This document shows, in pieces, positions 59,330 through 64,000 of a DNA stretch of 64,000 bases; position 1 is the stretch's first letter, and each line of letters opens with the position of its first letter. Location: contig CAYFLT010000001.1 in assembly GCA_964344055.1 (NCBI GenBank), positions 1 to 64,000 on the forward strand, in the 5' to 3' direction. Under the pieces are notes generated by a model. That model was not told the DNA's origin. It was given only the letters and a program-made list of their open reading frames with translations, and did no database searches. The position numbers were made by a program, and so were the translations under genes. The DNA comes from OFTM10 sp964344055. GTDB taxonomy: Bacteria > Actinomycetota > Acidimicrobiia > Acidimicrobiales > Aldehydirespiratoraceae.

Positions 59330-61399
59330 TTGTCCGATCGTCACCCCGAACTCGATGCAGAGCAGGCGTACCTCGATTTCGCGTACGCCTGTCTCGAAGA
59401 CGCCCGCGAACGCGCGGCTCGTCTGAGGGCCGGCTTCGAGCCGAGCGCGGGCGGCACGAACCAGGCTCGCCACGAGCGCGAATCCATCGTGGAGGGCGTC
59501 GTTCACCGCCTCAGCCAGCTGAATCTGGGCGATCGATCGCTGGTTTTCGGCCGCATCGATCCCGAGGGCACCGGCGAACGCTTCTACATCGGCCGCCTGG
59601 GCGTGTGGGACCGCGAACAGGATCCGGTGGTGGTCGACTGGCGGGCCCCGGTGGCGGAACCCTTCTACCGCGCCACCGGCCGCATGCCGATGGGCATCGA
59701 ACGTCGCCGCCACTTCGCCACCCGGGGCCGCACCCTCCTCGGCCTGGATGACGAACTCTTCGGCGAACTCGCCCAGGCTGACGGTGACCGGGAGGTCACC
59801 GGCCAGGGTGCGCTGATCGCGGCGATCGAGGCGTCTCGCACGGGTCGCCTCGGCGACATCGTCGCCACCATCCAGGGTGAGCAGGACGAGATCATCCGGG
59901 CTCCGATGCAGGGAGTTCTCCTGGTGCAGGGAGGTCCGGGCACGGGCAAGACGGTGGTCGCCCTCCATCGGGCGGCTTACCTCCTGTACACACACCGGTT
60001 CCCGCTCGAGGGCCAGGGGGTGCTCGTCATCGGGCCCAACCGGTTGTTCCTCGCCTACATCGAGCANNNNNNNNNNCTCCCATCGTTGGGTGAGGCGGGG
60101 GTCGACATCGCGGTGCTCGGTGATCTGCTTCGCCCGCGGGTCCGAGTCGATCAGCTCGACGACGAACCGACCGCGGCCGTCAAGGGTGACCTCCGGATGA
60201 CCACCGTGCTGGCCCGAGCCGTGGACGACCGCGAGCGGCCACTTCGGGAGGACTTCCACGTCGGATTCGGCGTGCATCGGCTGCGTCTCACCGTCGAGGA
60301 GTCGCGTCGGATCATCCGTGACGCTCGGCGTCGATCGCGGGGTCACAACTCCGGCCGGAAGGTCGTCGAAGAGCTCGTCTTCGAGAAGCTGGCGGCGAGT
60401 GCCAGGCGGCCCGTCGACGGACGCACGGTGCGCGAACGGCTGCGCCACGAGCTGCCGCTACGTGAAGTCCTCGATTGGATGTGGCCGGTACTGACGCCTG
60501 CTCATCTGCTCCACGACCTCTACGGGTCGAAGGCCCTGTTGCGGTCAGCGAACCGGGATGTGTTCACCGAAGACGAGATCCTCCGCCTCCACCGTCCCCG
60601 CGCCGCCCACGCCGACGACGTCATCTGGCGATTCGGCGATGTTCCCCTCCTCGACGAAGCCCGGGCGCTGCTCGGCTACCGACCGGGCAAGCGCGACGAG
60701 GACTCGGTCCGCACCTATGGCCACATCTGTGTCGACGAGGCCCAAGACCTCTCGCCCATGGAACTCCGAATGATCGCGCGTCGCTCCCTCAATGGTTCCA
60801 TGACGATCGTCGGCGACATCGCGCAGGCCACCGGTGCGTGGGCCAACGAGGGATGGGACAGCGTTCTCTCCGAGCTTCCCGACAAACACGAGCCACGGCG
60901 GCGCGAGCTCACGATCGGGTATCGCATCCCCGGTCCGGCGATGACGCTGGCCAACCACGTACTCCCGCATGCCGCGCCCGGTCTCCGGCCTCCCCAGCCG
61001 GTGCGCGAGGACGGTGACCCGCCTCGCGTCGTCATGCTCCGCGACGGGATCGGCGACGATCTCGTGGACGTCGTCCGCAACGAGCTGGGAGCGGTGGCCG
61101 AGGGCAACGTCGCAGTCATCGTGCCCGACTCGCTGGTTGTGGCCGTCCACGAGTTGTTCGAGCAGCACTCACTCCCGTTCGGTGGAGCGAATCGCCACGG
61201 GCTCGATCAGCAGATCACCGTGGTGCCGGTCCGGCTGGTGAAGGGCCTGGAGGTCGATTCGGCGGTGATCGTGGAGCCCGGAAGGATCATCGACGAGGAG
61301 TCCCAGGGCGTGCGCTCGCTGTACGTCGCGCTCACCCGCGCCACCAAGCGGGTGGCAGTCGTGCACGCCGAACCGCTGCCCGACATGCTGAACGAGTAG
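59330..61399 (+). CDS. HelD-like superfamily I helicase (RNA polymerase recycling type)
   Basis: About 690 residues with the HelD architecture: N-terminal coiled arm (LDAEQAYLDFAYACLEDARERAARL), the GRIDPEGTGERFYIGRLGV and VVDWRAPVAEPFYRAT blocks, Walker A GGPGTGKT (about 201-208), ICVDEAQDLSPME as motif II, GDIAQATG and LTRATKRV. Such proteins release stalled RNA polymerase from DNA in actinomycetes and firmicutes. TTG 59330 is chosen because it starts the conserved part; GTG 59261 is an alternative. Ten N at 60067-60076 stand where IEQVLPSLGE is expected; the placeholder length happens to keep the frame. Confidence 0.88.
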   Translation: MSDRHPELDAEQAYLDFAYACLEDARERAARLRAGFEPSAGGTNQARHERESIVEGVVHRLSQLNLGDRSLVFGRIDPEGTGERFYIGRLGVWDREQDPVVVDWRAPVAEPFYRATGRMPMGIERRRHFATRGRTLLGLDDELFGELAQADGDREVTGQGALIAAIEASRTGRLGDIVATIQGEQDEIIRAPMQGVLLVQGGPGTGKTVVALHRAAYLLYTHRFPLEGQGVLVIGPNRLFLAYIEXXXXLPSLGEAGVDIAVLGDLLRPRVRVDQLDDEPTAAVKGDLRMTTVLARAVDDRERPLREDFHVGFGVHRLRLTVEESRRIIRDARRRSRGHNSGRKVVEELVFEKLAASARRPVDGRTVRERLRHELPLREVLDWMWPVLTPAHLLHDLYGSKALLRSANRDVFTEDEILRLHRPRAAHADDVIWRFGDVPLLDEARALLGYRPGKRDEDSVRTYGHICVDEAQDLSPMELRMIARRSLNGSMTIVGDIAQATGAWANEGWDSVLSELPDKHEPRRRELTIGYRIPGPAMTLANHVLPHAAPGLRPPQPVREDGDPPRVVMLRDGIGDDLVDVVRNELGAVAEGNVAVIVPDSLVVAVHELFEQHSLPFGGANRHGLDQQITVVPVRLVKGLEVDSAVIVEPGRIIDEESQGVRSLYVALTRATKRVAVVHAEPLPDMLNE
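60067..60076. other. Assembly gap (10 N) in the HelD-like gene
   Basis: The sequence reads LAYIE[gap]LPSLGE. By family comparison only about four bases are missing, so the 10-N run is a placeholder that preserves the frame by chance. Confidence 0.9.
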
Positions 61400-61402
61400 C
61401 CG

Positions 61403-62356
61403 GTGTACGACTCCGTGGACGTGTCGCTGCTGCCCGGGCCCCACGAGGCGCCGCGTTGTGCCCCGCATGCCGAGGAGATCGGCTTGGACCCAGGCGGCAC
61501 GGCCTTGTGGGTCGACGAGATCGTGGTGGTCGACCTGGCGCGACCGTGGCCGAAGCCGGTGTGGGCCGCCGACGGCTTCACCGCCGTTCCGGAATGGGTG
61601 ATGGATGCGGAATCCGCAGGTCGCCGAGTGCGAGTCCTCGCCTCGGTCCCCGACCTCGACCAGCGCCACCGGGTGGTGGTGCACCGTCGTGGGTCCGATT
61701 CGGGGGCGATGACGCGACGCGAGCATCACGCGACACCCGCCGAGATTCCCGCCGTCCTCGAACGCCTCCTTCTGGATGGGCCCGATGCCTCCTCGGAAAC
61801 CCTCGTCGACGTCGCCGCGCCGGCCAGGGAGCTGCTCGTCTGTGCGCAGGGGTCACACGATGTCTGTTGTGGATCGCGAGGAACCCAGTTTGCGCTCGAC
61901 ATCGCCGCGGCCCGACCCGACGTCGCGGTCGAGCAGGTGAGCCACACCGGAGGCCATCGGTTCGCCCCCACCGGCGTCACCCTGCCGGATGCGCGGATGT
62001 GGGGGTTGATCGCGGTCGACGAGATGCTCGCCGTGCTCGATCGCAGTGGCAGGCCGTCGGCGGTCGCGCCCAGGCTCCGCGGCTGGACGGGCGCCGAGGG
62101 TCCGGGTCAGGTCGCGGAACGCGCCGTCCTCGAGGTGGTCGACGATTGGGCGTTCGACGACTTGGCCCGGTCGGTGGACGTCGAGGTCGCTGACGGAGGG
62201 TGGCGATGCACGGTCCGGACCGAAGCCGTCACCTGGCAGGTCGACGTCGAGGTCGGTCGGACGGTACCCACGATCAAGTGCGGCACGCCTGGCGGGGGAG
62301 CGGCGAAGGCAGGCGTCGAGTACGTGGCGACCGCACCACCCCGGGTGGTTCCATGA
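61403..62356 (+). CDS. Sucrase/ferredoxin-like family protein
   Basis: A 317-residue protein of the sucrase/ferredoxin-like family (thioredoxin-like ferredoxin fold). The motif LLVCAQGSHDVCCGSRGTQFA contains the cysteine cluster; HTGGHRFAPTGVTLPDARMWG follows. A 2Fe-2S cluster or redox role is expected in the family; biological partners are unknown. GTG 61403 begins 3 nt after the helicase stop. The Fe3+-type ABC transporter genes follow, so a link to iron handling is possible but inferred. Confidence 0.85.
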   Translation: MYDSVDVSLLPGPHEAPRCAPHAEEIGLDPGGTALWVDEIVVVDLARPWPKPVWAADGFTAVPEWVMDAESAGRRVRVLASVPDLDQRHRVVVHRRGSDSGAMTRREHHATPAEIPAVLERLLLDGPDASSETLVDVAAPARELLVCAQGSHDVCCGSRGTQFALDIAAARPDVAVEQVSHTGGHRFAPTGVTLPDARMWGLIAVDEMLAVLDRSGRPSAVAPRLRGWTGAEGPGQVAERAVLEVVDDWAFDDLARSVDVEVADGGWRCTVRTEAVTWQVDVEVGRTVPTIKCGTPGGGAAKAGVEYVATAPPRVVP

Positions 62357-62382
62357 AGCACACCCCCGATAGCTTGTAAAGC

Positions 62383-63500
62383 ATGCCTCACATGGGCCCG
62401 GTCGGTGCGCTGCGCATCGCCGTTCGCGATGTTCACGTCTCGCTCGCGGCCGGACCGGTGCTGCGCGGCGTCGATTTCGAGGCCGCGCCGGGTGCTCAGC
62501 TCGCGGTGCTCGGCCCGAGCGGATGTGGGAAGACCACGCTGCTCCGATGTCTCGCGGGACTTCAGCGGATCGACGAGGGCCAGATCCTGCTGGGCGATCG
62601 CACGGTTGCCGGTCCGGGAGTCCACGTGCCGCCGGAGCACCGAAGTGTCGGCCTGGTCTTCCAGGACTGGGCGCTGTTTCCCCACCTCACCGTCGCCGCG
62701 AACGTCGCGTACGGCCTGTCACGAGCGCGCCGTGGCGGCTGGACGATGGGCCGCCGGCGCCAGACCATCGCTCGTGATCAGGTGGCCGACTTGTTGGCGA
62801 TGGTCGGAATCGGTGAACTCGCCGATCGGCTCCCCGGATCACTCTCCGGTGGTCAGCAGCAGAGGGTGGCGTTGGCCCGGGCTCTGGCCCCTCGCCCGTC
62901 GATGCTCCTGCTCGACGAGCCCTTCTCCAGCCTCGACACGAACCTGAGGGCCGAGGTGCGCACCGAAGTGGCCGCCCTCCTCAGAGAANNNNNNNNNNNN
63001 NNNNNNNNNNNNCCGTGTTCGTCACCCACGACCAGGACGAGGCCTTCGTACTCGGCGACGAGGTGGCGGTCATGCGGGACGGGGTCATCGTCCAACAGGC
63101 ATCACCGGCGGAGTTGTACGCCCATCCGGTGGATCCGTGGTTGGCCCGATTCGTCGGGGACGCGGAGCTGCTCGCGGGCAGTGCCAGCGGAGACTGCGCG
63201 TCGACGATCATCGGCCGTGTCCCTCTCGAACACCACGTAAGCGGAGCGGTCGAAGTGCTCGTCCGCCCCGAGGAGGTCGTGCTCGAAGCCGGTGATGACG
63301 GCATCGTCGAGGCGGTGGAGTTCCACGGTCACGACGCGGTGACGGTGGTTCGTCTCACGGGCGACACCGTGCTCCACAGCCGGTCGAGCGGGGCACCTCG
63401 ATTCGTCGTGGGGGACCGGGTGTCGGTGCGTCATTCCGGCGTCGCCAGCACGGCGTTCCCCGCCACCCCGACCGCCGGGTCGACCCATGCTCAGGTGTGA
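62383..63500 (+). CDS. Fe3+/sulfate-type ABC transporter ATPase (assembly gap)
   Basis: An ATPase of the FbpC/CysA type. Walker A GPSGCGKT, signature LSGGQQQRVALARAL and Walker B LLLDEPFSSLD precede the gap at 62989-63012. After it come the switch HDQDEAFVLGDEVAVM and a C-terminal regulatory (TOBE-like) domain to 63500. The frames before and after the 24 N do not match as written, because the run is not the real length; the protein is probably about 370 residues. It couples to the binding protein at 63559. A permease is expected beyond the window. Confidence 0.85.
62989..63012. other. Assembly gap (24 N) in the ABC ATPase gene
   Basis: The sequence reads ALLRE[gap]VFVTHDQDEA. Family comparison suggests about 12-14 missing bases, so the 24-N run shifts the frame artificially. 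Confidence 0.9.
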
Positions 63501-63514
63501 CGAATGTCTCTTGT

Positions 63515-63551
63515 TAGGCATACTTTACAGATGACGGGCTCTGGTTAGGCT
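63515..63551 (+). promoter_or_regulatory. Leaderless promoter with weak iron-box-like sequence
   Basis: TAGGCT (63546-63551) lies exactly 7 nt before ATG 63559, as in other leaderless promoters here. A TTAGGCATACTTTACAGAT stretch at 63515-63533 agrees with about 12 of 19 positions of the IdeR/DtxR consensus and covers the -35 region. Iron control is plausible for the gene but weakly supported. Confidence 0.4.
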
Positions 63552-63558
63552 TCCGTTC

Positions 63559-64000
63559 ATGCGATCACTCCTGCGAATGCCCCTCGCGCTCCTCGTCTTC
63601 ACCCTGCTCGCTGGTGCGTGCGGCGACGACTCTTCGGACGCGACCGGCGATGGCACCGCGGACTCGATCACTCTGTACTCGGGCCGAAGTGAGGAGCTCA
63701 TCCAGCCCCTCCTCGACGATTTCACCGCCGCCACCGGCATCGAGGTCGAAGCCCGGTACGGCGACTCGGCCGAGCTCGCCCTCCTGATCCAGACCGAAGG
63801 CGAGAACTCTCCGGCCGACGTCTTCATCTCCCAGAGTCCTGGCGCGCTCGGGCTGCTCGCAGGCGAAGGCCGCCTCGCCGAACTCGATGCCGACCTCGTT
63901 GCGAGGGTGGACGATGGCTTCGCGGCGTCGGACAACACATGGGTCGGCATCACCGGCCGGGTCCGGGTGGTGGTCTACAACTCCGACCTGGTTGCGGCCG
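63559..64000 (+). CDS. Fe3+ ABC transporter substrate-binding lipoprotein (C-terminus outside window)
   Basis: The first 147 residues of a family 1 extracellular solute-binding protein of the FbpA/FutA type. The signal ends in lipobox LAGAC (Cys21), followed by the domain start ITLYSGRSEELIQPLLDDF, then ARYGDSAELALLIQTEG and DVFISQSPGALGLL, all typical of Fe3+-binding members. ATG 63559 lies 7 nt after a -10 (leaderless). It belongs with the ATPase ending at 63500. Ferric iron as ligand is by family. Confidence 0.88.
   Translation, partial: MRSLLRMPLALLVFTLLAGACGDDSSDATGDGTADSITLYSGRSEELIQPLLDDFTAATGIEVEARYGDSAELALLIQTEGENSPADVFISQSPGALGLLAGEGRLAELDADLVARVDDGFAASDNTWVGITGRVRVVVYNSDLVAA

Noticed and set aside
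1..64000. tRNA, rRNA, CRISPR arrays and prophage genes
   Set aside because: I looked for cloverleaf-like segments, repeat-spacer patterns and phage structural or integrase genes and recognised none.

Overview
The window is high-GC DNA with dense, start/stop-overlapping genes, GTG and TTG starts, F420-type oxidoreductase families, a HelD-type helicase, a BTAD regulator, an actinobacterial-style HemE/HemY pair and several TANNNT-7 nt-ATG leaderless promoters. This fits an uncultured or draft-assembled actinomycete, probably of the class Acidimicrobiia (inference). Four runs of N (53532-53541, 56586-56595, 60067-60076, 62989-63012) mark scaffold joins, so reading frames across them are not reliable.

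Region 1, about 1-34183, is a catabolic island. It holds two glutamine-synthetase-like ligases, three class I glutamine-amidotransferase-like hydrolases (one cut by the window edge), three full-length cytochrome P450s and one truncated P450, a [3Fe-4S] ferredoxin, two aldehyde dehydrogenases, three acyl-CoA dehydrogenases, a zinc alcohol dehydrogenase, an SDR, an LLM oxidoreductase, an acetoacetate-decarboxylase-family protein, a class III extradiol dioxygenase, an FAH-family hydrolase, a branched-chain-type ABC importer and GntR and MarR regulators. Each full GS-like gene is followed directly by a P450. This suggests uptake of an amine, gamma-glutamylation, P450 oxidation, aldehyde oxidation and release of glutamate by an amidotransferase-fold hydrolase, with a ring-cleavage module attached. 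A 14-bp palindrome (GTTYGGNRCCRAAY) occurs upstream of four transcription units in this island, including the MarR gene, and probably ties them into one regulon.

A RAYT transposase (6371-7243) sits between inverted copies of a bulged palindrome. Eight copies of that REP occur in the window, mostly starting at a stop codon, and two are translated as C-terminal tails. A second palindrome family with different outer arms (43341, 54299, 58253) also abuts stop codons.

Region 2, about 34184-53437, is mostly housekeeping and envelope functions: GNAT, lytic transglycosylase, glucose/sorbosone dehydrogenase and TesB in a coupled operon; GtrA, methyltransferases, GT4 and a prenyltransferase-like toroid protein; dtd; an ArsR-permease pair; PPOX protein; Lnt, adenylate cyclase and Rpf-like protein; an RND exporter; and HemY and HemE.

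Region 3, about 53502-64000, holds an M23-like peptidase, a BTAD regulator broken by an assembly gap, a lipoprotein, a patatin, a HelD-like helicase, a sucrase/ferredoxin-like protein, and the start of an Fe3+-type ABC importer. No tRNA, rRNA or CRISPR array was recognised.
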